Counted from the stretch's first letter, positions 11,006 to 23,717 are shown. The stretch is 39,337 nucleotides of DNA from Saccoglossus kowalevskii (GCF_000003605.2 NW_003111989.1:24387-63723), one strand, 5' to 3'. Numbers and translations: made by a program. The notes: generated from the letters alone by a model not told the origin.

Positions 11006-12302
11006 CACAAACGACAGAGTGAGTAGGAACACTGAGCCCTGATGTATTCACTATGCAACACAAAGACTGTTTGATAGAGCGCCACCACAGTAGAAAATGT
11101 ATTCAGCGAAACGATCAGACCTCGTGCACGTCGCATGAATATCGATCGCGCGGAAAATTAAAAATATTAATTTTGCAAAGCGTAATTTATCGATTAGATT
11201 GAGAATCGGAAATCTCACCAAGCCGCGGTATTATAGGTTACGATACGTGCCTGCTATGCAAGTTGGAAAACAAATCAGTCGAGTTATTATGTTCAGAATG
11301 CTCCGAACAAATCAAAATCGAAAAGTCAGCTTGAAAAAATAACACATGGCAATCGTCTGAGATGAGCTAGTTAATACTCGCTGAATCGACAATACCCAAA
11401 AGCCGCGCCACATCACTGAACTTTGACTCTAAGACTACGCTACACCTGCCCTTGTTTGACGTCCAACAGTTGCAGACACAAGAAAAACAATATCGTAACG
11501 ATACATTGACATTTATAGGCATTCAGCGAGACTCGAACACCATGACGTTAAACAGCGGCTATAGCACACGAGTATTTTCCTATTACATACACATGAGGCT
11601 ATATTAACTCATATTAACGCTATTTTAATTATTCCCGTGAGAAATATTCACACTAAACAATTAGTTCAACGGTTTTAATAAAAACCGAAACACGTTGCTA
11701 TAGTTCACGATTTCGGGTATGGTAAGTCAGTAACGTATCATGCCCTCTACGACAAACATGTACATGACGATCGGAGAATAATTCTGGAGACACGTGATTC
11801 ATATCATTCCAATTCGTCGCCATAAGGCTTATCTCACCACGTTCAATCATTCGGGGATACAATTCGATTTTTATCTATAAATGCAATACACAAATGCGAT
11901 ATTCTGGAATGAATCAGAAACAAGAGAAAAGAGAGAGGGGGCTAGATGAGCGTAAATGTGTCAACACAAATATGTCTCTTTCATTTTTGTGAATAACGCA
12001 GTCTACTTGAAAGTAATATTAGCGAAGAAGCTTTTAGCTGAATTTATAGTGTCAATCAACGCGTTGCAGGTATTCAACAATGAACACATCGCATCTATGA
12101 TAGCGAAGATCTTATTAAATAAAGTACATTTGATGCAGGTCATCCAAGGATTTACATATTCCAAGGATGTCAATCTCGGATAGATAATTGCAATACAACC
12201 CTGGACCCATGTTGTGATTAGTATTCCACTCACGGCCATGCCGTGAAGCATTACTTCATGACTATAACTGGAAACGTTGAAATCACAACATTTCGTAACA
12301 CT

Positions 12303-12485
12303 ACGTGTAATCTGTGGACAAATGCTACGTGTACTAGTAATCTGTGGACGAATGTTACGTGTAATCTGGAGATAAATGCTACGTGTACTAGTAATCTGTG
12401 GGCGAATGTTACGTGTAATCTGTGGTCAAATGCTATGTGTACTAGTAATCTGTGGACGAATGTTACGTGTAATCTGTGGGCAAAT
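12303..12485. repeat. 54-bp composite tandem repeat, 3.4 units
   Basis: Units start at 12303, 12357, 12411 and 12465 (partial). Each is made of two related sub-units, about 24 bp (ACGTGTAATCTGTGGACAAA type) and about 30 bp with ACTAGTAATCTGTGGACGAA. The frame 12243-12527 is open only because 54 is divisible by three. It lies inside the intron of the receptor gene. Confidence 0.9.
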
Positions 12486-13929
12486 ACATTTCACGTACAG
12501 TCCATGGACAAATGTCAATCACTATAAATCGTCTACTTCAGAATCAAAGATCAATGTTTCAAACGGTCAACGCACATTACGATTTAAGTGTGAAACGTTG
12601 AAATAAATTAATAAAACATTGTTTTCTATCCAATCAAGAAACAGTATGAAATACGACCGAAATGTGCTTTGCATACCAACAAACTTGAGCGCGGTTTACC
12701 AATCATCATGCGACTTGGTATTATGGTCATTTGCAACAACAAATCATCACCTGATTGCATGTAGTAATATGAATAGGAAAAATCGTTAAGAATTTGCAGA
12801 CACATCAGCTCTTTCGCACAAAACACAACAAGTGGAACAGTTATTCATAAGTCTAGTTGGAGAGAATGTCATGTCATGACTCAGTAGCTACATTGAGATG
12901 CGAGTCTGTTGATAGAAAGCCCTTAATAAAAGTGCCTTTGTTGATGACCCGAACCTCTGTATCCCTACACACTACTGACTGCGGTTGAAAGGTGTTTGAA
13001 AACAGACATCACATAAATCTATTGAAACTTGATTTAAATGCATGGAAAACCTGAATCTATGTTTGAGTTGGTCAATGCGTGGGGATAATTAAGGCAATTG
13101 TAGTCTGTCTGCAAAGCAGCGACGAGAAAAAACACGAGAACAGTGTAAAACACTTAACATCCCAATGCATGGTCTATAATATGCGAAATGGGGCGTAAAA
13201 TCATGTGACAGTGTTCAAAATTGTTGATGTAACTATTATCGCTATGATGACGAAGATAAGTTTGGGACTATTATATAATGATTGAGCTCACCGTGACGTC
13301 ACGAAAAAGAAACCCACAAAAAAAAAATGACCACACATCAATTATACACATGACAAACATTTTAGACTAGATTCCAGCTGGAGACAGGAAATTCATCTTA
13401 TCACAAAATATTGTACTATATGATGAATTATGAATTCTATTAAACCTTGTCATATCAAATGTCGGGTTGAAGACGATTTGAATTAACAAAACATGAACAT
13501 TTTCTTCCTCTCTAAATATTGTTTCCGATATTAGATTGTAATGCCTTTCCATTGATTAAGTATGTTACTTATCATTCAACCGTACTAGTTCCAGTGCAAT
13601 CTTTCAACTGACACGTGACAAGAACAGTGTGTCTAATTGCAGTTATCATTATTTGCAACTCTAGTGACTGTTCTGTCTGTGACTCAAAATATAAATATTA
13701 AAAACTTAAATATCATGCCGATCAGTCAACAGTCAACGAGTGCAGTGCGTAATGACGTCAGTTGAAAATGTTCCGATGTTATTCCATCAGCAAATAAAAA
13801 CCTCTCGTTTCAGTTTGAATTGCAAAAATTATAAATATTAATAAAAATTGAGGGAATGGTTTTATCGTGCCGATTGTACAAAACAGATCAAATGGAGACA
13901 AGTCGAGTATACTTGTGTATCCAACTCAC

Positions 13930-14052
13930 CTTCGTTACAAGTGGTATCACTTTCGTCACTGTCGTCATTGCAATTATTCACCCCATTGCATACTAAATCT
14001 TGAGAAACACACATCGAGTTATCTTCGCACGTGAAACATTCGGCTTCAGGTT
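13930..14052 (-). CDS. LDL-receptor class A module exon of the CUB-LDLa receptor
   Basis: An exon of 123 bp, phase 1 at both ends, flanked by a CCCTTTTAG acceptor (AG at 14053-14054) and a GAAG/gtgagt donor. It encodes EPEAECFTCEDNSM, then VCNGVNNCNDDSDES and TTCNEG. Six cysteines and the acidic SDE signature of LDL-receptor class A repeats are present, so a calcium-stabilised fold is expected. Two features are unusual. The first loop is short, with only FT between Cys1 and Cys2. Two positions that are normally Asp (after Cys4 and before Cys5) are Asn. The module sits between the CUB exon and the membrane exon, as in CUB/LDLa single-pass receptors. It would lie outside the cell close to the membrane. 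The ligand is unknown. Confidence 0.88.
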
Positions 14053-15246
14053 CTAAAAGGGAGACACAATAAAATTGTTTTGATTACATAAATCGTTACC
14101 TTTAATATTTCTTATTTACTCTCAAGGCTCGGAATCAAGTATCACTAATTATCGCCGGTGACTAATTCGACACCTTCCAATCACCCAAAGAACCTAATTG
14201 AAGCTTTGTAACGTCTCAGTTAAACCTCGTTGATCTGCACCACAGTCAAAGTCGCCATCTTTGTTTATATAAGACCCATATATCTTGAGCATGCGTGGCG
14301 CGACAACTACCGCCCTTTAAACAGTAATAGTAATAATTTCCAATAATAATGTTTGTTTGTTTTTCAGGGGAGTGCTGACAAATTCTCATTAATAGTGAAT
14401 TTGTACCCTAGAAAGTACCAGTATGTGTGACCTTTTGGAGGTCATGCACTAGGCATATTCTAAGCGTAAAATTAAATGGACAACAGATCACAAATACGGT
14501 GGACACACACGTGACAAGCGATATCGAATCACTATTGTTATCGAAGTCATTTTGAAATGCGTCAATGACATTTAAATGAGGACTTGGTCGAGGCATTAGG
14601 ATGGCAGTATGTACGGAGGTTCTTTGTATCGTATCCTTAGTGCGTCTTGGTGTAATACATCATGTGTCATGTTATCATTCCCCGGCGTGTAAAGGGCTAA
14701 TGGGGGTCACCTCTAACAATCTTGGCGATCTGAAGTTTTGTAATATATCACGTGCAAGTTATCCCACCTTTCAACTTTGAGTGATCTTTTTCATCATCAT
14801 TCCTTTCACGGGTAAATATATGCTGCTGTAGTACGAATTGTTTTATTTATTTTAGTTTAGAAAATAAATCACACAAATGTTTTTTGTTACTGAATTACTG
14901 ATTTCGCTGAACCGCAAACATCGGAAAGTGGGTCAAGCGATGACCTGGTATACCACGCTAATAGTATAGTGAATATCTGATAAATACCAGATCATGCATA
15001 ATCAACAAGACCCAATTGTTTTTACTGAAGATAATTCTATCGAAAACTGACACGTGGTGCGGCCAAACTGAAGAGGGTATATGCGATAGTCTGCTGCCTA
15101 GAAAGAAACGTGTTGCGCTCGTGCGTACATTTGAAATATGTTAATCAGACTCACTCTGCTCTGTACAATTAAAGTGGACCAGATAAGTGATGTTATGATA
15201 GGGGAATGGAGTAACTAATTAGTTGGTAAGTTCTATTCACAGAGCA

Positions 15247-15381
15247 CAGCTGGTGTACAAGTTAGAATATGGTAAATGCAACTAACTTACAGGTATTAAC
15301 TATACAGGGGCGACACTAGATATGGGGTGCCCCATATAGTAATTAGTAGTATTTATTATATCACATCTTGTACGCCAGCTG
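15247..15381. mobile_element. MITE-like foldback element, 135 bp
   Basis: The ends are inverted repeats: CAGCTGGTGTACAAG at 15247-15261 and its complement with one mismatch at 15367-15381. The interior continues as a weaker inverted repeat towards a central palindrome with arms ATATGGGG and CCCCATAT (about 15319-15336). No coding capacity. A target-site duplication could not be identified, so the superfamily is unknown. Confidence 0.6.
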
Positions 15382-16191
15382 ACTGTGGCACGAACGGGTC
15401 ACGAGATATGAGCACGAGCTAGTCATAATAGAAAACATGACACATTCTTTCTTATCAAGTAGAAGAAAACATAATTTGGTAATACTAGTATAACGCCCTC
15501 GGCAGTCATGATGGCCCAATTTTTAAGATTTGTACCTGATCCTCCGGGGTAGGTGATATCATAGGTAATTATATTGTAAAAGTGAACTAAATGGAATTCC
15601 ATCATAAAATACGATGCAAACTCAAATCCAGTGCCCTGAATCATCTTTAATTGCCATGAACGTGTAGTCTTAATCAACAATTACGCCTTTATATTCTCGC
15701 CTCAAGGATACAAAGTTCATACCACGCCGGTGAAATTAAACTAAATTGTGTTTAACCATTCTCGCAACAAAATAACAATAATATTAAACCACTTTTCCAA
15801 AGCATGTGTAGGAGTTTCAAAATTGTAGAAATGTCAATACGATTTTCGAAGAATTAATTAACTAGTAGTTTGACACTGAAACAGAATCAAAGAGCATTAT
15901 GGGATTTATTTTAATTACCGCATTGGTTCTGCCTGTCTTTATTACTTTGCTCGAACCATAACAGTATTTCAATGTGTATATTTGTATACAGTACTCGCAC
16001 TCCGTATGGCGTGCTGTAACTTTAGTAGAGTGTAAATAAGGACGTCAATAAACGTCGTCGTATCCACAATCTTAAAAGTTTTTTGAGATGGTGCACATGT
16101 TACACAATCCAAACCTATGCTTTGTGTTTTGGCCTTTGTAAACGAGGGGCCATTGCAGGGTGTGAGGTTAGCCCTTATTTTGCACAAGTAG

Positions 16192-16419
16192 TTTAACTGT
16201 CTACAGTCGTTGATATTCGGCATATTCGTAATTTAACTGTCTACAGTCGTTGATATTCGGCATATTCGTAATTTAACTGTCTACAGTCGTTGATATTCGG
16301 CATATTCGTAATTTAACTGTCTACAGTCGTTGATATTCGGCATATTCGTAATTTAACTGTCTACAGTCGTTGATATTCGGCATATTCGTAATTTAACTGT
16401 CTACAGTCGTTGATATTCG
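16192..16419. repeat. 40-bp tandem repeat, 5.7 near-identical units
   Basis: The core CTACAGTCGTTGATATTCG recurs at 16201, 16241, 16281, 16321, 16361 and 16401, exactly 40 bp apart. Copies are identical except for the first base of the first unit, which suggests recent expansion. The array is intronic. Confidence 0.97.
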
Positions 16420-18047
16420 TAGAAAAAATGAAAACAAATGGTGCAAGAATGTAGAACTTGAAAAAACAACAACTCTCGATTAATCGTTGTTTCAAGTAGC
16501 ACTACAGCTGGCATATCGAACTTACACTAGTGGCAAGCGCCGACAGCGTTGTTTTTTCAGATGTTGGACGGGTTACATTGCGGTATGAATGGTCACTGAA
16601 GTCAGAAATAAATAACCTGTTGTTAAGAACAGGGACAATCGGAAATTTGCTGGGGTAACCGTATACTTGTAATGAACAAGCTCCATCACGAACTGAACAT
16701 TGTTGAACTGTTTACAATCGAACTTGATACTGTCAACTTTAAATGGAGACCAGTATTCAAACGTAATCCATCACCACCAATAATATTGCTGTAATTTAGT
16801 GACGGGTGTCGAATAGTGTATGCTTGTCTCCCATGTGGTTTGAACCATTTGTTATTAAAAGCACCAATGATCGTGTTGCAGTAAGCGATTTTTGCAATAC
16901 CAACCTAATGGCTAATAGTGGATCGCATTTCAAGCTGGCTTCGTGTTTTGACTGAACATTTTTTCTAAACAAATCGCTTCCTTATACAATGTATATTGAG
17001 CCGTACTCTAACCTAGAGCGGACCCCTTCTGTCCACACATGTTTGCACTCTGTGAGCGAATCGGAAAACATTTAAAACACACGTTTACTTGCCTTCTTTT
17101 TTTATTATTATACGTAAACAGAACTTCATAGTTTTTCCACGCAAATTGTATGTATGGAATATGCACACATGCTTAAAATGGCGCGAAGCCACGTAGCAGA
17201 CGACAATTGAAATCGAACATAAATGGAAAGTGATTCTAAAGTGGAGTGACGTACTATATTGTTGTCATGGAAACGCGCGTTATTTAAAATCATGTTAACA
17301 AGAACAGACCATTTATGTTGGTTTATACCATCGTTTATTTCGGCAATTTTTGTTGTTTTTTTTCTATGTCACTGTAATGAACGGCGATCCATTATTCATG
17401 GCCCAAGAAGTAATAACTGGACGATTAAACCGCCGGTGGTAATTTTATGTCACAGACAAATGCAATCGTTGCTGCTTCTGATGGATTGCAGCTTGTAGCA
17501 CAGAATGGTTGACACCAAAGTCATAATGGATGTTACTTAATAGGGACCCAATGCGTAGGTCGACGATACAGTACGTTGGATGTTAAATGCAAAGTCGTTC
17601 GGTCGTATTTTTATTTCCATTAATGCACTAGTTTCTTCGAAAATCATGTAAATCCTTTCTTGCAGTCTTGGAGACACAAAAACGACACCTTATAAAATAT
17701 TATGAATTCAAATTAGGTGTTATATTACTGATTGAACAATTTAGACACGTCATGGTGCCACACTTTGATTAAATAGACGAATGCAGTCAACACTATCACT
17801 TTTACCATGGAATGACAATTTGAAAGCAAGCGTAAAAACATCATCGACGAAATCCAAAGTGTATTTCACTAAAAAATATTTTTCAATTATTGAAAATCGT
17901 GACATTGTGATTAATTAAAATAAATTATAAGGTGGTATGACGATAACGCCAAATGACGTGAGGTCATAATATGTCACGCTACCCGTGAACAAATGTTACG
18001 TAATTTAAAGTAATTCGTAATTCCACATTACGAGAAAGCGTTACCTT

Positions 18048-18297
18048 CAGGCTGGGTCTTGTGACATCAGGTTGGGCCAATCATGGAGGTAGAAAACAGA
18101 TCTCTTTTCTACCTCCATGGGCCAATGGACGTCAGGTTGGGGCAATTGACGTTATGCCAAATTGGGCCAGGTGAACTCAGGCCGGGACAATTGATACCAG
18201 ACTGGTCCAAGTGATATGAGGATGAGCCAATTTACCTCAGGTTGGGGAAATTGACATCAGGCTGGGTCAAATTACACCAGGCTGGGCCAATTGACCT
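18048..18297. repeat. Degenerate 20-bp tandem repeat
   Basis: Units of about 20 bp resemble CAGGCTGGGTCAAATTACAC, with clear starts at 18048, 18068, 18178, 18198, 18238, 18258 and 18278 and weaker copies between. The array is interrupted between 18082 and about 18126 by a perfect hairpin. Confidence 0.8.
18082..18119. repeat. Perfect 15-bp-stem hairpin inserted in the 20-bp array
   Basis: Arms CATGGAGGTAGAAAA (18082-18096) and TTTTCTACCTCCATG (18105-18119) are perfect inverted repeats around the 8-base loop CAGATCTC. The insert is flanked on both sides by GGCCAAT (18075-18081 and 18120-18126). Removing the hairpin and one flank roughly restores the 20-bp spacing of the array. Confidence 0.9.
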
Positions 18298-19870
18298 ATT
18301 CTCTAAGACAGACGGGAAACGGAAACGAGACAAAAACAACAGATTTTTCAAGTTAGCATGAGGGAAATAACGTTGCTAAGTATTATCGTCGGGAAAGCTA
18401 TTGTTTAACTAGTAGTGTGATTGGTTGCTGGCAATGTTTGGGGGATTTTGACCAGATTGTGACGTAGACTTGACTTAGAGAATGACTCTGTCAGTTGATC
18501 CCATGAGGCTGGGCTAAGACAAGAAATCTTATGTACATTGGATGTATTTATCCTTAACAAATTTAAAAAAATCAACCTTAACATAAATTTTCTTAACAAA
18601 GCGTCAAAATATATGGGATAGGTTTTCATCGAATTGCCGACGTCACATGACTACTGACCTCTGACTTCTATTGGGATTTGCATATTTTGTTGGAAATTTA
18701 AAAACGTTTAAGTTGCTAATCTGATCAGTAACGTAAAAATCGTACATTACAAATTCTATTACACTTGCTAATTACTTTTCGAATGCAAATTCTTTACGGC
18801 GCTAACACGTGACCTCTGGGGACAGCCCAGCATAGACAAAACGTCACACAAAGTTGAAATACATGTGGACAATAGGTTGTACGCTTGTTCTGGTTTCTAC
18901 TAGTATGTGATGACCTCTTTCATCGACAAGACCTCAATTTATTACCGCTTGTATATAACTCATAATTGAATATTATAACACACTCTAGAATTGTCTATAT
19001 TGCTAAATGATCGATCGACACACTTCGCATGAGTGTCACTGGTTATTGAATTCTCTACGTCAGTATAAACTCATTGATACAAGATTTACTAGTATTTTCT
19101 CATCACATCTGCAAATGACACGTGTAAATCAAACATTATCGGTGAGTCTCAACATTCCGTACTGCTTGTTAGAAATACGTCTAAGGTAGATCATATTTGA
19201 TTAATGTTATGAAATTGAAAGTTTAGTAAATTTGACACCTGAACACGTGTAGTACTGGAAATCATTGTACGACGTGAAAAGGGCAGAACACGATTGATTA
19301 GTTTTATAATACGCACTGAAATATGTTAAGATTTTGACAAGAACAGGACAAATCACACACGCACGCCATGTGTGTATATATTATATTCTTTAGCGTATTA
19401 TCTGGAGAATATTTGAGTGAAATTAAGAGGTTGTTAAATCGATGCCACCCGCTGGAATAAACAAGAATAACTACGCCGTTGAGTAAAACTAATATCCTGG
19501 GCGATTCATGTGTTCTGTGAGATTATGTCAATATGTGTGCCTGTCCCAATCCTACATCCGGTCTCAGACAACTAATACTATTGGTTGCAGAGATCCGGTT
19601 TAGGATCACGTATGCAAATTGTGGCAAAGAATGCGTGTTCTATTACCGCGTTTCCGAGCGTTCAGTAACTAATAACCAATCAAAATACGCCTGGCTGTCA
19701 TGTGATTCAAAGCCATTTGACAGACGGCAAAGTGCACAATTTTTGGGAAATACTAAAATACGACCATCAACTTAAACAAGTGGACAGTAATGTCCCAATT
19801 TTAATTCTGTCGACTCACGAAACTATTTTATCTAACAATAGAACACATATGAAGAATTTATTCATAGTCA

Positions 19871-19901
19871 TTTATTTATTCATATTAAATGAATAAATAA
19901 A
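19871..19901. repeat. AT-rich perfect hairpin
   Basis: Perfect 13-bp inverted repeat, TTTATTTATTCAT at 19871-19883 and its complement at 19889-19901, with a 5-base loop. It may be only a simple-sequence palindrome. Confidence 0.75.
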
Positions 19902-20751
19902 GCAAAAAAGTACTGTACGACTAAAACTATTTTTTAGAATAAAGTTCCGGGTGCAGATGGAGTATGTATTAGATGTTTACGTTCCAATAAAATCATCATA
20001 TACATTATTTATTGTTTGCATTGGTCTATATATTATACAGGGATCCAGTGTGTACATTATTATATCTTAATATTGACTACACATTTCCAGTGGTTGTGTT
20101 CTTCCAGGTTCAAATATAAATCCATCCTAGTATCATCTCTGAGCAATAAATGATGTGAATGACAATATATCTTGTTAGCTGTGTTTACACTGTCGCGAAT
20201 GGCACGCCGTTCAGATGAATTAATTTTTAAAGAGAAGCAAAATGCAGGGGTTTACGCTACCTGTCTTATAATGCTATATAACTATCGCGTGACCCTACAT
20301 TCATAAATTAAGAGCACGTGACATAATTAAATTCTCAATTCTATGGAAGTTGGACGCCTGGCTTTAATTTATTTAGATACTGAATTTATAAATTTCGTGA
20401 CTACGAAGGAGAAGAGTGGGATTTTAAAAACGTGTCAGTTTTGTGTTTCATCCTTCGGTGTAGACGCTGAGCACGAATACCGATCTACTCCGTGAACTCG
20501 TTTATTACCAGGCCATGGATGAAACCGTATACCAATAACTACACAACGGGGTGGCCGTTCAATGTCCCCAGGGTCACGTGGTAATTAGGTTGCTAATTAG
20601 GCAAATATTACAATTAAGGATTTCACACAGTAGGTAAAACTTAATTGTTGGTGCATGTGTTGGGAAACACTCTAACATGTCATGTATCTACACTGTGTGA
20701 CAACGAGTAAACCGGAAAGAATTCTACAACATCGTTTATTTATGTAGAGAT

Positions 20752-20896
20752 CAGTGGCGGCGGCACCGGGTCGCCCCCCTCCAAATCAATCTGAAACCTT
20801 TTGTGTCAGCAAAATGTGCCCATCAAAATGCAGGGAATATCGTTTCAGAAGGTCTATATTTTAGATCTAGTGCAAAATTTCGTGCCACCGCCTCTG
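20752..20896. mobile_element. Short element with CAGTGGCGG terminal inverted repeats
   Basis: The left end CAGTGGCGGCGGCAC (20752-20766) and the right end, read on the complement, CAGAGGCGGTGGCAC match at 13 of 15 bases and enclose 145 bp with no coding frame. CAGTGGCGG ends are, from memory, common in non-autonomous DNA transposons. The 8-bp flanks do not match, so a target-site duplication is not shown. Confidence 0.5.
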
Positions 20897-22942
20897 TGGA
20901 TGGATCATTATTCCCGCAAAGAGGGGACTGTGATAGAATCAGAATAACGCAAAAAATGTAGTCTTCACGAAGTGGGACAAATAGTCAGGATTCTAGAAAC
21001 TAACATTGCTCAGTAACTAAATCTTCTGTCAATATTTTCTTCAAGTTGTTAATATCGCTTAATAAGTGAATAAGAACAGCTCAGCATTTTTATCACGCAT
21101 AAACCAAATCTACCCAAAGTTTCAGATACTGTCCTTTTAATTTCACACTATGCGCCATATTTAGAGATTTCGACATATTAAAGAAGGTACCAATACCGGT
21201 ACCAAACCAAATCGAACAGCGGACCCCGAACACAGAATACCGAACCAGACAGGTGTAATGAAAACGCCCATTCTCCAAAACAAACACTCTAAATGATCGT
21301 ACTGGTATTTACAGCCAGCCAGCAGTCGCCACAGAATTATATGAAACACGAAATCTCATTTTTTGATATCAACCACTCCTCGGTATAGAGAGCCAGATGT
21401 TCCACACATTGTAAGCAAAGAAGGCTGGTGCGCGTGCGCGTCAAGTCAATTAGTGTGTCGTCAAGACTTCTAGGAGGCAAGCAAGCGGATCGATTTGTTT
21501 ATTTGATGGAAAATTGGACGTTTAATTTGTTTTCATTGATTCATTTACGAAGTTCATACTGTTCCTGTATAAATAATCTGAAATGTCACCACGGGGTGCA
21601 TGCAATGTAGTTTCTGAGAGTGTTGGAAATGAGAGTGCCGCCTAGTCGCCGGGCGTTCAGTTGATAACAATATAAATTGTACTTAAAACATGAAATAGAC
21701 TCGACAGTTTCACAGCTCTATAGTTCTTATTGAGAACGGAGCTTCTCGTTATCGCTACGTTAACGTTATTAATTCAATTGTCAAGCATTTTACCGGCATG
21801 CTGAGAAGAACATTTGTTCGTTGACGCGAATTAAAAGCGAAAGATCCAATTCTCTCGACATCGAGTCGTCGAATGCATCATGTGGATGAGTAGCGTAAAA
21901 ATGTTCTCTATTCAATATTTAATCATGTATAGGTATAAGATGTGATTACGTTCCTTTATTCAATTTCTGCATTCGCTGAGTCTAGTTCTCTAATAAACTG
22001 TACATTATAAAATGCGTATGAAAATTTTAAACCTGATTGTACGTTGACAACAATGCATTGCAGATGTGTCCCCAAAAGTTGAAAGGTCAAAGTTCGGGTA
22101 GGAAAAATAGACATGTAATAGGTCGTTTTGAATTGATAAAAAATAGCACATCTATTATTTTTAAAAAATAACATCATTTATTCAACGTTATTCAGTTCGT
22201 AGCGAAACATATTCGTTATTTCCCAAATAACCCACCATTTAACATCAATGGGATCCTGAACGTGGCTCGAATGTAACACTCGTCACGAAGTGAAATTCTG
22301 TCAGATTCCTCGGGGTTTCTATGATAGTTTGGCGGGAAATCTTATCGTCTTCTACTAGCTGATTAAATTTCCAATTTAATCGTTTCATGACAGAATTGCA
22401 AGTCGGATTCTTCATTACTTTGATATAATCTTTAATACAGATTTAGTAGACCAATAGTAATTGGAATCTTTCGTTCCATTTTAATTACTAACAATACAGT
22501 GTAATGTGTTAGCACAACATAGAAACACACTGACTGCAAACTGGATTGCCGTTCAATGAATTCAACAAGAGAAGTTGATGAGACTCATTTTGATACAAAT
22601 GAATCAAAACACTGTTTTGTCTAGACTAACCAATGTCATATTTCCATTTCCTGCATACATGTAATAACAATGATGAATGCTCAGTGTCTTCCTGACATCA
22701 TAAAACACCAACAGAGTAAACTGTGTACATTTTCTGGTGAATCACATGAATAATTTGTTTTACATGTGGAAAACACATTTTTAATGAAATATAGTTGTTT
22801 TGACGATCTATCTGATGTAACAGTAATTTGTACAGAAACAGTTCTATCTCTGGCCTATCACACAACCAAACATTAGTGTAATCTAACATTTTCAATATTT
22901 TTCATGTTAATAACCACACATTCAACACCATATGGCTCACAG

Positions 22943-23083
<141 letters not shown>

Positions 23084-23142
23084 CAAGAGAAGTGTTCAAT
23101 AGTTAGTTGCTACTAGAATATATTCTTTTCAAAATAACTCAC

Positions 23143-23580
23143 CTCCTGGGGTATAAAACGATGTGTAGATAAACTTAAATCCCAAATCTGCTGACTTTTT
23201 TTTGTCGCTAATAAACCTGAGTGTGACGACATTCCCTGACGACTGGTAGTCATCCGGGAACTTTCCCATGGCACCACAAAGCGTGACTTGCGGCGTTCCA
23301 ACGCCTATCCTTATCGTCATCAAATCCCCAGTGTCGTAAATATGCACTCTATCGCCGCTACTACTGCATTCGTTCGAAACAGTGTTGTACATGGACGAAA
23401 GATCGAAAAAGTCGAAACGTATGTTTATTCTCTGACCAATCTCCGTATGAATAATTACCGAGCAGTCCATGTTTTCTTGGTACGTTTTCTCTTGTACACC
23501 CTGGTGGGAGAACACCTCACCTGTCGTGTAACTTATATTGTGTTTGCATTTGTATGGCTGACTCGAATCTTGTAGATATG
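23143..23580 (-). CDS. CUB-domain exon of the CUB-LDLa receptor
   Basis: An exon of 438 bp (146 codons) with a pyrimidine-rich TTTCTTTTCAG acceptor (AG at 23581-23582) and a GGAG/gtgagt donor; phase 1 at both ends. It encodes one CUB domain. The cysteines lie in YKCKH, MDCSV, NECSS and TLCGA contexts, giving the usual C1-C2 and C3-C4 pairs. Beta-strand signatures include INIRFDFFDL, GDRVHIYDTG, NVVTLRFIS and LGFKFIYTSF. CUB domains are extracellular beta-sandwiches that bind ligands, often with calcium. An open frame continues upstream to an ATG (MRIFLFTSFILFFSFFSA), but this is the intron's pyrimidine tract read through, not a signal peptide. With the other two exons the product has at least 319 residues and resembles a shortened neuropilin/tolloid-like (NETO) layout, with one CUB instead of two. 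The signal-peptide exon is missing. Confidence 0.9.
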
Positions 23581-23717
23581 CTGAAAAGAAAGAAAAAAAA
23601 AGAATAAAACTAGTGAACAAAAATATTCGCACATATTAGTTAAATAAATAAATATTAAATTGGGTTCATATTAATATTGATTGGGTTTATATACGTATTT
23701 TATTGAACTCGGGTAGG

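Larger units (their letters stand above)
10783..13929 (-). other. Intron between LDLa exon and transmembrane exon
   Basis: 3147 bp with a donor of the form GAAG/gtgagt at its 5' end (13929 side) and a TTTTCAG acceptor at its 3' end (10783). It contains an (AAAT)n microsatellite, a TTTTG-rich run at 10879-10899, and a 54-bp composite array. The rest is AT-rich with no supported exon on either strand. The frame at 11956-12183 (+) has no recognisable domain. Confidence 0.8.

Noticed and set aside
15423-15680. - strand frame with GTGFEFASYF and YPGGS/gtacaa, resembling the end of a second CUB exon
   Set aside because: No upstream CUB strands, cysteines or convincing acceptor; a stop lies just upstream and the donor is weak.
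16192-16419. Regular direct repeats considered as a CRISPR array
   Set aside because: The repeats are contiguous with no unique spacers and sit in a eukaryotic intron.
23581-23632. Apparent signal peptide MRIFLFTSFILFFSFFSA before the CUB domain
   Set aside because: It is the intron polypyrimidine tract and AG acceptor read as protein; the phase-1 acceptor at 23581-23582 explains the sequence better.
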